DNA from: Steroidobacteraceae bacterium
GTDB lineage: Bacteria > Pseudomonadota > Gammaproteobacteria > Steroidobacterales > Steroidobacteraceae
Reading direction: 5' to 3'
DNA length: 15,864 nt
Assembly (NCBI GenBank): GCA_025927665.1
Contig: JAICKZ010000030.1
Location: forward strand, 1-15,864
Below, piece by piece: positions 15,559 to 15,864 of this stretch. Every line of letters begins with the position of its first letter. The first letter of the stretch is position 1. Under the pieces are notes generated by a model. It worked only from the letters and a program-made list of their open reading frames with translations, was not told the DNA's origin and ran no database searches. A program made the position numbers and the translations under genes.

Positions 15559-15864
15559 ATGATGGATACTGCTACACAAACCATGCTGCACATTGTCATT
15601 CTTGAAGACAATGCCGTTGATGCCGAGTTAATGGAACTGGAGTTGCGCAAGGGCAATGTTATCGCACGTTATACTCGTGTTGAGACCGCCACAGACTTCA
15701 ACAAGGTGATGGACACTGAAGCGATCGATCTGATTCTAGCTGATTATACCTTGCCAGAGTTTGATGGGTTGAGTGCATTAGCAATGTTACGTACCCGTCT
15801 TCCCAACGTACCCTTCATTTTTGTTTCCGGTTCATTAGGTGAAGAGCGCGCTATTGAAGCTTTG
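15559..15864 (+). CDS. REC-domain protein, C-terminal part beyond window
   Basis: 102 residues are visible and the frame is open at the window end. They form most of a receiver: Glu16/Asp17 in VILEDN, phospho-Asp62 in LILADYTLPEFDG, and Ser90 in IFVSGSLGEERAIEAL. The FVSGSLGEE(R)AIEAL style is typical of receivers at the N-terminus of multidomain proteins (REC-PAS kinases, or REC with GGDEF/EAL), but a stand-alone receiver is possible. The first ATG after an in-frame stop (15526) is at 15559, followed at once by a second ATG. Neither has a strong ribosome-binding site; a third ATG at 15583 starts closer to the domain. It diverges from the NarL-type regulator. Confidence 0.88.
   Translation, partial: MMDTATQTMLHIVILEDNAVDAELMELELRKGNVIARYTRVETATDFNKVMDTEAIDLILADYTLPEFDGLSALAMLRTRLPNVPFIFVSGSLGEERAIEAL

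Noticed and set aside
15411..15656. 81-codon minus-strand frame across the divergent promoter region
   Set aside because: It is antisense to the REC gene and covers the intergenic dyad; no ribosome-binding site or family resemblance.

Overview
The window looks like chromosomal DNA of a free-living, Gram-negative gammaproteobacterium. The evidence is the overlapping mutY-yggX pair (a gammaproteobacterial arrangement), outer-membrane-type lipoprotein signals followed by Gly-rich and poly-Ser linkers (common in environmental and marine gammaproteobacteria), and a dense set of two-component and c-di-GMP proteins. The genus cannot be assigned from the sequence alone. No rRNA, tRNA, CRISPR array or transposase was seen.

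Region 1 (1-3367, all minus strand): two tandem paralogous genes for FG-GAP-repeat (integrin-alpha-like beta-propeller) lipoproteins. The upstream copy (1254-3125) is complete and has seven repeats; the downstream copy (994 to beyond base 1) is cut by the window edge. The duplication includes about 170 bp of upstream DNA. That DNA carries a conserved candidate promoter, a dyad with 11-bp-spaced direct repeats, and a hairpin reaching the start codon. A strong intrinsic terminator (1197-1242) separates the copies.

Region 2 (3368-4704, minus strand): mutY (adenine DNA glycosylase) and yggX (oxidative damage/iron-trafficking protein), overlapping by ATGA. It is followed by about 650 bp without a convincing gene (4705-5355).

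Region 3 (5356-15864): a signalling island. A 1203-residue membrane hybrid kinase (four hydrophobic segments, three PAS, HisKA, HATPase, two REC, HPt) reads on the plus strand. It converges on a minus-strand set that reads, in transcription order: a NarL-family regulator (15395-14715), a second NarL-family regulator (14393-13689), a PAS-rich hybrid kinase with a C-terminal REC (13664-11307), a REC-EAL c-di-GMP phosphodiesterase (11303-10104) and a REC-GGDEF diguanylate cyclase (10030-9053). Diverging from the first regulator is another REC protein cut by the right edge (15559 onward). The region holds eight REC domains, two kinases and one HPt in about 10.5 kb, with all key phosphotransfer and c-di-GMP catalytic residues apparently intact.

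Inferred working model: one or both kinases pass phosphate to several receivers that diverge into transcription (two NarL-type regulators) and into both synthesis and breakdown of c-di-GMP. Candidate operators (a CCCTA/TAGGG dyad with a 22-bp-spaced related half, and TTGCAAA/TTTGCAA) lie in the gaps next to the regulator genes. Which kinase feeds which receiver cannot be read from the sequence.
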